This document shows, in pieces, positions 16,546 to 24,835 of a stretch of 36,751 nucleotides of DNA; the stretch's first letter is position 1, and every line of letters begins with the position of its first letter. Origin of the DNA: Ramlibacter sp. (GTDB lineage: Bacteria > Pseudomonadota > Gammaproteobacteria > Burkholderiales > Burkholderiaceae_C). The notes under the pieces were generated by a model, which worked only from the letters and a program-made list of their open reading frames with translations, was not told where the DNA came from and searched no databases. The stretch spans positions 1 to 36,751 of the forward strand of contig NZ_JAQGLS010000241.1 in the NCBI RefSeq assembly GCF_028292805.1, given 5' to 3'. The translations under genes and the position numbers were made by a program.

Positions 16546-18767
16546 AACCCGCATCCACCGGCAGCCCGCTGCGCTTGCGGCTGTTCCTGCTGGCGGCCAG
16601 CGGCCTGGTGCCGCTGGCCCTGGTGGCGATCGCCGTGCTCGGCTACCTTGCCGGCGAGCGAGGACGCCATGCGCAAACCAGCGCACTGACCGTGTCGCGG
16701 GCGCTGGGCACCGCCGTCGACGCCGAACTGCGCGCCACCATGAGCGTTCTGGACAGCCTGGCCGCGGCCAGCGAATTGCAGCCGGGCCGGCTGCCCGAGT
16801 TCCATGCGCTGGCGCGCCGGGTGGCGACCAGCCAGGGCTGGCGCGCCGTTCTGGTGGCCGACGCCGGTGGCCGGCCGGTGCTCAGCACCCAGGTGGAACC
16901 GGACGCGCCGGTGCCGGGGCCGAGCGACCAGCAAAGCATGGCACGCGCCGTCGCCACCCGCCAGCCGGTGGTCGGCCGCGTGCTGCCGGGCGGGCGGGGC
17001 GGAACTGCCTTCGCCGTGCGGGTGCCGGTGCTGCGCCATGGCGAGCTGGCCTTCGTGCTGTCGGCGGTGCTGCCGGTGGAACGGGTGGCGTCGGTGGTGC
17101 AGCGCCAGCGACTGAACCAGACCTCGGTGGTGGCGGTGTTCGACCACACCGGCACCCGCGTGGCGCGCTCGCAGCAACACGCCAGCGCCCGCCCCTCACC
17201 CTCCTTGCAGGCTTTGCTGGACACCGGCGCGGCCGAAGGCAGCGGCCCCACGCGCACGCTGGAGGGCCGCTTCAGCCACACCGGCTTCAGCCGCCTGCCG
17301 GCCTCCGGCTGGGTGGTGGCCACCGGCATCTCCACCGACGAAGCGGACAGCGGCCTGCTCGGGGTGCTGGGCGCGGTCGGCGCCGGCCTGCTCGCCTCGC
17401 TGGGCCTGTCGGCCTTCCTGGCCTGGTACTTCGCGCGGGGCGTGACCGAGCCGATCCTGGCGCTGAAGGCGGCGGCAAGCGCGCTCGGCCGGGGCGAGCC
17501 GGTGCAGGTGCCGCCGCTGGGCATCGCCGAACTGCGCGAGGTCGCGACTGCGCTGGAAACCGCTTGCGCCGACGGCGAGCGCGCCGCGCGTGAGCGCCGC
17601 GCCGCGGAGGTCGAGCGCGAAGCCCTGCTGGCCCGCGCCACCGAAGCCTTGCGCCTGGCCAAGGAGGCCGGCCGCAGCAAAGACGAATTCCTGGCCATGC
17701 TGGGCCACGAGCTGCGCAACCCGCTGGCGCCGATGGCCACCGCGCTGCACCTGATGGCGCGCAAGGGCGACGAGCGCACCCGGGCCGAGCGCGAAGTGAT
17801 GCAACGGCAGGTGGCGCACATGCGGCGGCTGGTGGACGACCTGCTGGACGTCTCGCGCATCACGGCGCAACGGCTGACCATGCAGTTCCGGCCGCTGCCG
17901 CTGGCGGACCTGGTGCGGCACGCGGCGCAAGGCGTGGAGCCGGCGCTGGACGAGCGCCGCTTCGCCCTTCAGCTGGCGCCCGATGCCCTGGATCTCTGGG
18001 TGTCCGGCGACGAGGTGCGACTGGGCCAGGTTCTGGCCAACCTGCTGGGCAACGCGCTCAAGTTCAGCCGGCCGGACGGCCAGCTGGCGCTGCGGCTGCG
18101 GCGCGACGGCGACTGCGCCGAGATCGAGGTGGCGGACGACGGCTTGGGCATGCCGCCGCAGGTCCTGGAGCACGTGTTCGAGCTGTTCTACCAGGCGCCC
18201 CAGGGTGCCGACCGCCCCTTCGGTGGACTGGGCCTGGGCCTGGCCATCGTGCGCAGCCTGGTGCACATGCACGGCGGCAGCGTGCGCGCCCTCAGCGGCG
18301 GGCCCGGCAAGGGCAGCGCCTTCGTGGTGCGGCTGCCGCTGGTGCCGCCGCCCGGCACCGCGCGGGCCAACGAGGTGCAAGGCGAGCTGGCGGGCACCGG
18401 TGCGCGCGTGCTGCTGGTGGACGACAACCAGGACGCCGCCGACACCGCCGCCGCCCTGCTGGAAATATCCGGGCACGAGGTGCGGGTGGCTTACGAGCCG
18501 ATGGCGGCGCTGGCCATGCTGGACCACTTCCAGCCGCAGGTGGCGGTGCTGGACATCGGCCTGCCCACCATCAGCGGCTACGAGCTGGCGGCGCGGGTGC
18601 GGGCGCACGGCAACGGGGCGGCCTGCCACCTGGTGGCGCTCACCGGCTATGGCACGGCGGCGGACGTGGAGCGGGCGCGGGCGGCCGGCTTCCACCAGCA
18701 CCTGGTCAAGCCCGCTGCGCCGGAGGCGCTGCTGGACGCCATCGAACAAGGACTGGCACGCTCATGA
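16542..18767 (+). CDS. Hybrid sensor histidine kinase with C-terminal receiver
   Basis: The 741-residue inner-membrane protein has a first membrane helix near 12-36, a periplasmic sensor (about 37-265, Cache-like by position), a second helix near 270-297 (GVLGAVGAGLLASLGLSAFL) and a short HAMP-like linker. The HisKA domain has phosphoacceptor H389 in LAMLGHELRNPLAP. The ATPase domain has its N-box near 500-504 (ANLLGNALKF), G1 as ADDGLGMP and G2 as GGLGLGLA. A receiver follows with D671 in VAVLDIGLP and a lysine in HQHLVKP. All catalytic residues are present. There is no output domain and no adjacent response regulator. It is coupled by ATGA overlaps to the GNAT gene before it and to otnK after it, an unusual place for a kinase. 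Confidence 0.9.
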   Translation: MKPASTGSPLRLRLFLLAASGLVPLALVAIAVLGYLAGERGRHAQTSALTVSRALGTAVDAELRATMSVLDSLAAASELQPGRLPEFHALARRVATSQGWRAVLVADAGGRPVLSTQVEPDAPVPGPSDQQSMARAVATRQPVVGRVLPGGRGGTAFAVRVPVLRHGELAFVLSAVLPVERVASVVQRQRLNQTSVVAVFDHTGTRVARSQQHASARPSPSLQALLDTGAAEGSGPTRTLEGRFSHTGFSRLPASGWVVATGISTDEADSGLLGVLGAVGAGLLASLGLSAFLAWYFARGVTEPILALKAAASALGRGEPVQVPPLGIAELREVATALETACADGERAARERRAAEVEREALLARATEALRLAKEAGRSKDEFLAMLGHELRNPLAPMATALHLMARKGDERTRAEREVMQRQVAHMRRLVDDLLDVSRITAQRLTMQFRPLPLADLVRHAAQGVEPALDERRFALQLAPDALDLWVSGDEVRLGQVLANLLGNALKFSRPDGQLALRLRRDGDCAEIEVADDGLGMPPQVLEHVFELFYQAPQGADRPFGGLGLGLAIVRSLVHMHGGSVRALSGGPGKGSAFVVRLPLVPPPGTARANEVQGELAGTGARVLLVDDNQDAADTAAALLEISGHEVRVAYEPMAALAMLDHFQPQVAVLDIGLPTISGYELAARVRAHGNGAACHLVALTGYGTAADVERARAAGFHQHLVKPAAPEALLDAIEQGLARS

Positions 18768-20029
18768 GCACATTGCGACTCGGCTGCATTGCCGACGACT
18801 TCACCGGCGCCAGCGACCTGGCCAACAACCTGGTGCGCGCCGGCATGGCGGTGGTCCAGACGATCGGCGTGCCTTCGCAGCCGGTGGCTGACGTGGACGC
18901 GGTGGTGGTGGCGCTGAAGTCGCGCAGCACCGCGGCCGCCGATGCCGTCGCCCGGTCGCTGGCCGCATTGCGCTGGCTGCAGGCGCAGGGCTGCAGCCAG
19001 TTCTACTTCAAGGTCTGCTCCACCTTCGACTCGACGCCGGCCGGCAACATCGGCCCGGTGGCGGAGGCGCTGCTGGACGCGCTGGGCGCCGACTTCGCCT
19101 GCGTCACGCCTGCCTTTCCGGAAAACGCGCGCACCGTCTACCAGGGCCACCTGTTCGTGGGCGACGCGCTTCTGAGCGACTCGGGCATGCGCAACCACCC
19201 GCTGACGCCGATGACCGACGCCAACCTGGTGCGGGTGCTGCAGGCGCAGGTGCAGTCGCGCGTCGGGCTGGTCGGGCACGCGGTCGTGCGGCGTGGGCCG
19301 GAAGCGATCCGCGCACGCATCGCGCAGCTGCGCGCCGAAGGCTGCCGCTTCGGCATCGTCGACGCGGTCGCCGACCAGGACCTGCTGGCGCTCGGCCTGG
19401 CCCTGCACGACGCCGCCTTGGTGGTGGCCGGTTCCGGCGTGGCCATCGGCCTGCCGCGAAACCACGGGCTGGCGCCGTCGGCCGCGGCCGCCACGCTGCC
19501 GCCCGCGCGCGGCGCCGCTGCCGTGGTATCGGGCAGCTGCTCGGTGGCGACCAACCAGCAGGTGGCGGCCTTCGTGCAGGCCGGCGGTCCGGCCTGGCAG
19601 GTCGACCCCTTGCGCATCGCGCAGGGCCACGACGTGGTGGGCGAGGCACTGGCCTGGGCGACGCCGCTGCTCGGTGCGCAGCCGGTGCTGCTGTACTCCG
19701 GCGCAGCGCCGGCGCCGGTGCAGGACGTGCAGGGCCGCCTGGGTGCCGCCAGGGCCGGTGCGCTGGTGGAGCAAACGCTGGCAGCCATCGCCAAGGGCCT
19801 GGTCGAGCGCGGCGTCGGCCGGCTGGTGGTGGCCGGCGGAGAAACCTCGGGCGCGGCCGTGCAGGCGCTGGGCGTGCAGCAGCTGCGCATCGGCCCGCAG
19901 ATCGACCCCGGCGTGCCGTGGTGCTTCGCTGGTGCCCGCGCCTGTGGCGTCGACGTCCACCTGGCACTGAAGTCCGGCAACTTCGGCGGCCCCGATTTCT
20001 TTCGCGACGCGTTCGCGCGCTTGGCATGA
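18764..20029 (+). CDS. otnK: 3-oxo-tetronate kinase (four-carbon acid sugar kinase family)
   Basis: The 421-residue protein belongs to the DUF1537 four-carbon acid sugar kinases, which phosphorylate 3-oxo-tetronate (or related acids) at C4 using ATP. The N-terminal signature GCIADDFTGASDLANNLV is clear, followed by KVCSTFDSTPAGNIGP and TPAFPENARTVYQGHLFV; the C-terminal nucleotide part includes VVAGGETSGAAVQALG. It overlaps both neighbours by ATGA. The next gene is the matching class II aldolase, so OtnK then OtnC would yield dihydroxyacetone phosphate and CO2. Assignment to the 3-oxo-tetronate branch rather than the erythronate or denonate kinase branches rests on this pairing. Confidence 0.85.
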   Translation: MSTLRLGCIADDFTGASDLANNLVRAGMAVVQTIGVPSQPVADVDAVVVALKSRSTAAADAVARSLAALRWLQAQGCSQFYFKVCSTFDSTPAGNIGPVAEALLDALGADFACVTPAFPENARTVYQGHLFVGDALLSDSGMRNHPLTPMTDANLVRVLQAQVQSRVGLVGHAVVRRGPEAIRARIAQLRAEGCRFGIVDAVADQDLLALGLALHDAALVVAGSGVAIGLPRNHGLAPSAAAATLPPARGAAAVVSGSCSVATNQQVAAFVQAGGPAWQVDPLRIAQGHDVVGEALAWATPLLGAQPVLLYSGAAPAPVQDVQGRLGAARAGALVEQTLAAIAKGLVERGVGRLVVAGGETSGAAVQALGVQQLRIGPQIDPGVPWCFAGARACGVDVHLALKSGNFGGPDFFRDAFARLA

Positions 20030-20676
20030 ACGAGCAAACGGCCCGCACGGAGATCTGCCGCATCGGCAAGAGCCTGTTCGAGCGCGGCTACGTGCATGCC
20101 GGCGCCGGCAACATCAGCGTGCGGCTGGACGACGGCTTCCTGATCACGCCCACCGATGCCTGCCTGGGCTTGCTGCAGCCCGGCGAACTGGCCAAGGTGG
20201 ACCTGGCGGGACTGCAGGTGAGCGGCGAGCGCGCCAGCAAGACCTTGGCGCTGCACCGGCGCATCTACGAAGCGCAGGCGCAGCTGGGCCGGCCCGCCGG
20301 CTGCGTGATCCACACCCACAGCACCCACTGCGTGGCGCTGACCCTGGCTGACCCGGTGGGCGAGCTGCTGCCGCCGATCACGCCTTATTTCGTGATGAAG
20401 GTGGGACACGTGCCGGTGGTGCCGTACCACCGGCCGGGTGACCCCGCCGTGGGTGATCTGGTGGCGGCGTTGATCGCGCGCCACGCGCCGATCGCCATCC
20501 GCGCGGTGATGCTGTCGCGGCTGGGGCCGAACGTCTGGCACGACACGCCGGCGCGGGCGATGGCGGTGCTGGAGGAGCTGGAGGAGACGGCCAGGCTGTG
20601 GCTGCTGGCGCGGCCGACGCCGCTGCCGGAGCAAGCCATCGAGGAATTGCGCGCGGTGTTCGGCGCGTCCTGGTAG
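20026..20676 (+). CDS. otnC: Class II aldolase family, probable 3-oxo-tetronate 4-phosphate decarboxylase
   Basis: The 216-residue protein has the class II aldolase/adducin fold: HAGAGNISVRLDDGFLITPT, the metal-binding pair in VIHTHSTHCVAL, and a C-terminal LEELEETARLWLLA helix. OtnC removes CO2 from 3-oxo-tetronate 4-phosphate to give dihydroxyacetone phosphate. The third metal ligand of the family normally lies in an ANHGP-like motif; here the equivalent stretch reads MLSRLGPNVWHDT, so that histidine is missing or displaced to WHD. The start overlaps the otnK stop (ATGA). It is the last gene of the run. Either the metal site is rearranged or the substrate differs, so the specific function is less sure than the fold. 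Confidence 0.75.
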   Translation: MNEQTARTEICRIGKSLFERGYVHAGAGNISVRLDDGFLITPTDACLGLLQPGELAKVDLAGLQVSGERASKTLALHRRIYEAQAQLGRPAGCVIHTHSTHCVALTLADPVGELLPPITPYFVMKVGHVPVVPYHRPGDPAVGDLVAALIARHAPIAIRAVMLSRLGPNVWHDTPARAMAVLEELEETARLWLLARPTPLPEQAIEELRAVFGASW

Positions 20677-20681
20677 TTCCC

Positions 20682-20709
20682 CGTCCTTCCAGCGCCGGCG
20701 GGAATGTCG
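20682..20709. repeat. Degenerate REP-like hairpin downstream of otnC
   Basis: CGTCCTTCCAGCGCCGGCGGGAATGTCG resembles the 838-865 element, with its left arm decayed (CTTCCAGC for ATTCCCGC) and its right arm GGCGGGAATG closer to the common consensus. It fills the gap between the convergent otnC and LysR genes and may end transcription or stabilise mRNA. Confidence 0.45.
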
Positions 20710-20712
20710 ATG

Positions 20713-21615
20713 TCATGACCAGATCGGATTCGGTTTGGAAAAATCGGCGGTCGCTGCCACCGCCTCGCGCATCCGCGCCAACAGCGGCCGCGTGTCGTCG
20801 CGACGCCACTGGAAGGTGTACTCCAGCGGCGGCAACGCCGGCCGGCTGCGCAACTCCACCACCGCGCCGCGCTCCGCCATCTGCTGCAGCCAGCCGTGCG
20901 GGAACAGTCCCAGGCCGACCCCCGCCGCCACCGGTCCGGCGATGGCGGCCGGATTGTTGCAGGTCAGGCGCCGGCCCGGCTCCAGGTTGTTCACCGCCAG
21001 CCAGTGTTCCAGCAGCCGGGTGGCGCCGGCGCCGGCGGGCATCGTGATCAACGCAGTCTCCTGCAGCAGCCGGGCGGTGATCGAGCGCCGGCCCTGCACC
21101 AGCCCCGGCGCGGCCGCCCACTGAAAGCGCACCTGGCCGACCGCCTCGCTGGCGATCGCACTGCGCGCTGAATAACCGGCGATCACCGCGAAGTCGAGTT
21201 CGCCGCTGTCCAGCCGCCGCGCCAGCGCCGCCCCCAGATCGACGTGCGGCTCCAACACCAGGTCCGGCTACTCCGCGCGCAGGTGGGCCACCAGGTCGGG
21301 CAGCCAGGTCAGCGCCGCCAGCTCGCCGATGCCGAAGCAGCAGTGCCCCTGCAGGCCGCCCGCCTCGGCCACCAGCGTGCGCATCTCGTCGGCCAGGCCC
21401 AGCATCCGGCGCGCCAGCGGCAGCAGTTGCTGTCCAGCCTCGGTGAGCACGGCGCGATGGCCGCTGCGATCGAACAGCGGCCGGCGCAGCTGGCCTTCCA
21501 GTTGCGCGATGCGCTTGGACAGCGACGACTGCGAGACGTGCAGCCGATCGGCCGCCACCAGGAAGGTGGCGGAGGCGGCGGCCCAGTAGAAGGCCTCCAG
21601 CTGCTTGAGCGTCAT
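20713..21615 (-). pseudogene. LysR-type regulator interrupted by an in-frame amber codon
   Basis: The frame from ATG 21615 encodes a standard LysR helix-turn-helix (MTLKQLEAFYWAAASATFLV, then LHVSQSSLSKRIAQLE). It is stopped by TAG at 21270-21268, within HLRAE-stop-PDLVLEPHVDLG. The same frame continues uninterrupted to 20713 with the rest of the effector-binding domain (ELDFAVIAGYSA, GVGLGLFPHGWLQ). Without the TAG the protein would be 300 residues, normal for the family. A single change from TAC or GAG/CAG would explain it. It is divergent from the Bug gene at 21703, the usual place for its regulator. Possible outcomes are loss of regulation, a separate C-terminal fragment, amber suppression, or a sequencing error. 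Confidence 0.85.
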
Positions 21616-21702
21616 GTTTCCGGCAGGCGATGGCGCAGCTTCGCCTTTTATCGCTTTTCCAGAACACGTCCGCGGGCGAGAATGCGCGACACAGGAGACA
21701 AG

Positions 21703-22668
21703 ATGCGCACCAGGATCCACCTCATCGATCGGCGCGAGGCGGCCTTCGGCCTGCTGGCCGCCGCCGCCTTGCCCGCCTGGGCGCAACAGGACTGGGTTCC
21801 GACCCAGCCCATCACCATCCTGGTGGGCTTCGCTCCCGGCGGCTCGGCCGACCAGATCGCGCGCCAGCTGTCGTTCGCGGCCAGGGGCATCATCCCGGTG
21901 ACGGTGCTGGTGGTGAACAAGGTCGGCGCCGCCGGCGCCATCGCCGCCCAGGCCACGGCCGAAGCCAAGGCCGACGGCTACACGCTGTTCGTCGGCGGCG
22001 GCAGCGAGACCACCTTGGTCGGCCACTTCAAGCCGCTGACCTACGACCCGCGCAAGTCGTTCACGCCGGTGATCAAGGTCTCGCGCGCCCCCAGCATCCT
22101 GGCCGTGCGCGCCGACTCGAAGCTCGCCGACATGAAGGCGCTGCTGGCCGAGGCGAAGAAGGGGCAGGAGACGGTCTCCTACGGCTCCACCGGCGAAGGC
22201 GGCATCTTCCACGCCACCGCGCTGGTGTGGGAAAAGCAGGCCGGCCTGAAGCTGCTGCACGTGCCGTACAAGGGCGCGGCCGACGCGATGAACGCGCTGC
22301 TGGGCGGCCAGGTCGACTCGGCCTTCGGCGCCTACGAGGAAATGAAGCCGATGATCGACGCCGGCCGGGTGCGCCCGCTGGCGCTGTTCTCGCGCAGCCG
22401 CCTGCCGGCGCTGCCCCACGTGCCGACCATGACCGAGATTGGCGTGCCCGTGGCGCTCGACAACATGAAGGGGCTGATGGCGCCGGCCGGCCTGCCGCCG
22501 ACCATCCACCGCTACCTGCACGACAGCTTCCGCAAGGCGATGCAGACCGACGCCTGGAAGGAGTACGTGACCAAGTCCGGCCTGACGCAAGACTACGCCG
22601 ACGGCCCGGCCTTCCAGAAGGAAGTGGCCGAGGCGTACGAGCAGATCGGCAAGGCGGTGGCCAAGTGA
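21703..22668 (+). CDS. Bug family (TctC-like) periplasmic solute-binding protein
   Basis: The 321-residue protein has a signal peptide ending in LPAWAQQ, then PITILVGFAPGGSADQIARQ, LLHVPYKGAADAMNALLGGQ and VPTMTEIG, all Bug-family traits. The ATG at 21703 has AGGAG about 6 bases upstream. An in-frame ATG at 21682 is less well placed. It overlaps the next gene (GTGA) and starts a three-gene operon with two dehydrogenases, so it probably binds a hydroxyacid. No TctA/TctB genes are present. Confidence 0.9.
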   Translation: MRTRIHLIDRREAAFGLLAAAALPAWAQQDWVPTQPITILVGFAPGGSADQIARQLSFAARGIIPVTVLVVNKVGAAGAIAAQATAEAKADGYTLFVGGGSETTLVGHFKPLTYDPRKSFTPVIKVSRAPSILAVRADSKLADMKALLAEAKKGQETVSYGSTGEGGIFHATALVWEKQAGLKLLHVPYKGAADAMNALLGGQVDSAFGAYEEMKPMIDAGRVRPLALFSRSRLPALPHVPTMTEIGVPVALDNMKGLMAPAGLPPTIHRYLHDSFRKAMQTDAWKEYVTKSGLTQDYADGPAFQKEVAEAYEQIGKAVAK

Positions 22669-23585
22669 AGGCGTTCGGCACCGACAGCCGCATCGGCTTC
22701 ATCGGCCTGGGCGTGATGGGCAGCGGCATGGCGCACAACCTGCTGCGCAAGGGCCACGCGCTGACCGTGTTCGCCCGCAAGCCGCAGGCCGCGCAGGCCT
22801 TCGTCAATGCCGGCGCCCAGCGCGCCGCCACGCCGGCCGACGTCGCACGCGCGAGCGACCTTGTGTTTCTGTGCGTGTCCGACGACGATGCGGTGCAAGC
22901 GGTGCTGTTCGGGCCCGACGGCCTGGCCGCCGGCCTGGCGGCCGGCGCCTGCGTGGTCGACACCAGCACCATCGCTGCCGCCTCCGCCCGCATCTTCGGC
23001 AAGCGGCTGGCCGAGCACGGCGCCGCGCTGCTCGATGCGCCCGTCAGCGGCGGCCAGGGCGGCGCCGAGGCCGGCACGCTGACCGCGATGGTTGGCGGCC
23101 CGGCGGACCAGGTGGACGCCTGCCGCGCCGTCATGGGTGCGTTCTGCAAGAGCATCACGCACGTGGGCGACCTCGGTGCCGGCCAGACCGTCAAGGCCTG
23201 CAACCAGGTGGCGGTTGCCGGCGCCATGCTGGGCGTGGCCGACGCGCTGGCGCTGGCGCGGGCCCAGGGCGTGGACCCCAGGGTGATGCGCGAGGTGCTG
23301 CTCGGCGGCACGGCGCGCAGCTTCGCGCTGGAAAAGCACGCCCAGCGCGTGATCGACGGTGACTTCCAGCCGGGCTTCCGGGCCCGCCTGATGCGCAAGG
23401 ACCTGCGCATTGCGCTGCAGACCGGACGCGATGCCGGCGCCCGCCTGCCGGGCGCCGCCGCGGCCGAAGAGTTGCTCAGCGCGCTGTGCGACAGCGGTCG
23501 CGCCGACTGGGACTGGAACGCGTTGGCGCTGCAGGTCCAGGCCAACGCCGGCCTCGACATCCCCACCGTCCCCAAGGCATCCTGA
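22665..23585 (+). CDS. NAD(P)-dependent beta-hydroxyacid dehydrogenase (3-hydroxyisobutyrate/threonate dehydrogenase family)
   Basis: The 306-residue protein has the Rossmann signature RIGFIGLGVMGSGMAHNLL, the substrate-binding DAPVSGGQGGAEAGTL, the catalytic lysine in GQTVKACNQVAVAGAM, and a C-terminal RLMRKDLRIAL. The family includes 3-hydroxyisobutyrate dehydrogenase, tartronate semialdehyde reductase (GarR) and L-threonate 2-dehydrogenase (LtnD). With otnK and otnC 2 kb away, a LtnD-like role is attractive, but sequence motifs alone do not fix the substrate. The start is GTG, overlapping the Bug-protein stop. The next gene follows after 14 bases. Confidence 0.85.
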   Translation: MKAFGTDSRIGFIGLGVMGSGMAHNLLRKGHALTVFARKPQAAQAFVNAGAQRAATPADVARASDLVFLCVSDDDAVQAVLFGPDGLAAGLAAGACVVDTSTIAAASARIFGKRLAEHGAALLDAPVSGGQGGAEAGTLTAMVGGPADQVDACRAVMGAFCKSITHVGDLGAGQTVKACNQVAVAGAMLGVADALALARAQGVDPRVMREVLLGGTARSFALEKHAQRVIDGDFQPGFRARLMRKDLRIALQTGRDAGARLPGAAAAEELLSALCDSGRADWDWNALALQVQANAGLDIPTVPKAS

Positions 23586-23599
23586 ACCGCCCAAGCCCC

Positions 23600-24829
23600 A
23601 TGCAGATCGACCATCCTGCCGACGCCGCGCCCGCGACGACGCCCGCGACCGGCGCACAGCAACGGCCGGCAGCCTGGCCGCGCCGCTTCGCCAACATCCT
23701 GTGCCTGGACGACTTCGAGGCGGCGGCGCAGCGCCACCTGCCGCGACCGGTGTTCGGCTACATCGCCGGCGCGGCCGAGCGCAACGCGTCGCTGCGCGGC
23801 AACCGCGCCGCCTTCGAGCAGTACGACTTCGTGCCGCGCTACCTGGTGGACATCTCGCGCCGCACGATGGCCGCGCCGTTGCTGGGGCGAACTTACGCGG
23901 CGCCGTTCGGCATCGCGCCCATGGGCATCAGCGCGCTGTCGGCCTACCGCGGCGACCTGGTCCTGACGCAGGCAGCGGCGCGCGAGGGCATCCCGATGGT
24001 CATGAGCGGCTCCTCGCTGATCCGGCTGGAAGAGGTGGTGCGCGCCAACCCCGACGCCTGGTTCCAGGCTTACCTGCCGGGCGACGACGCCGGCATCGAG
24101 GCGTTGCTCCAGCGCGTGCAGCAGGCCGGCTACCAGACGCTGGTGATCACCGTCGACTCGCCGATCGCCGCCAACCGCGAGAACAACGTGCGGGCCGGCT
24201 TTTCGACGCCGCTGCGGCCGAGCGCGCGGCTGGCGTGGCAAGGCATCACGCATCCGCGCTGGCTGCTCGGCACCTTCGCGCGCACGCTGGTCAGGCACGG
24301 CATGCCGCACTTCGAGAACAACTACGCCACCCGTGGCACGCCGATCATGTCACCCAACGTGGAACGCGATTTCTCCGACCGCGGCCACCTGAACTGGGCG
24401 CATTTCCGCCGCATCCGCGCGCAGTGGCCGGGGCAACTGGTCATCAAAGGCATCCTCGATCCGCGCGACGCCCGCATCGCCGTCGATGCCGGCGTCGACG
24501 GCATCATCGTCTCCAACCACGGCGGCCGCCAGCTCGATGGCACGGTGGCGCCGCTGCGGGCGCTGCCGCAAATCGTGGCCGCCTGCCCCGCGGTGCCGGT
24601 GATGCTGGACAGCGGCGTGCGCCGTGGCACCGACGTGCTCAAGGCGCTGGCGCTGGGCGCCCGGTTCGTCTTCGTCGGCCGGCCGTTCGGCTACGCCGCG
24701 GCGATCGCCGGCGAAGCCGGCGTGCTCAAGGCGATCGCGCTGCTCAAACTGGAAGTCTCGCGCGACATGGCAATGCTGGGCGTCACCTCGGTGGACCAGC
24801 TCGATCCGAGCTACCTGGTGCGCAGCTGA
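23600..24829 (+). CDS. FMN-dependent alpha-hydroxyacid dehydrogenase/oxidase (lactate/glycolate type)
   Basis: The 409-residue protein is of the LldD/glycolate oxidase family, which oxidises L-2-hydroxyacids to 2-oxoacids with FMN. It shows FGYIAGAAERNASLR, PFGIAPMGISAL, VITVDSPIAANRENNVR, the FMN-binding lysine in VIKGILDPRDA, the catalytic His and Arg in VSNHGGRQLDG, and the phosphate-binding VFVGRPFGYAA. It probably works in the cytoplasm or at the inner membrane. It is the last gene of the Bug-dehydrogenase unit and meets murQ tail to tail with a 6-base gap, so no separate terminator fits between them. Confidence 0.9.
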   Translation: MQIDHPADAAPATTPATGAQQRPAAWPRRFANILCLDDFEAAAQRHLPRPVFGYIAGAAERNASLRGNRAAFEQYDFVPRYLVDISRRTMAAPLLGRTYAAPFGIAPMGISALSAYRGDLVLTQAAAREGIPMVMSGSSLIRLEEVVRANPDAWFQAYLPGDDAGIEALLQRVQQAGYQTLVITVDSPIAANRENNVRAGFSTPLRPSARLAWQGITHPRWLLGTFARTLVRHGMPHFENNYATRGTPIMSPNVERDFSDRGHLNWAHFRRIRAQWPGQLVIKGILDPRDARIAVDAGVDGIIVSNHGGRQLDGTVAPLRALPQIVAACPAVPVMLDSGVRRGTDVLKALALGARFVFVGRPFGYAAAIAGEAGVLKAIALLKLEVSRDMAMLGVTSVDQLDPSYLVRS

Positions 24830-24835
24830 GCGCGG

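Noticed and set aside
22073-24310. 745-codon minus-strand open frame across three plus-strand genes
   Set aside because: It crosses gene boundaries of three well-supported enzymes and has no start signal or recognisable domain.
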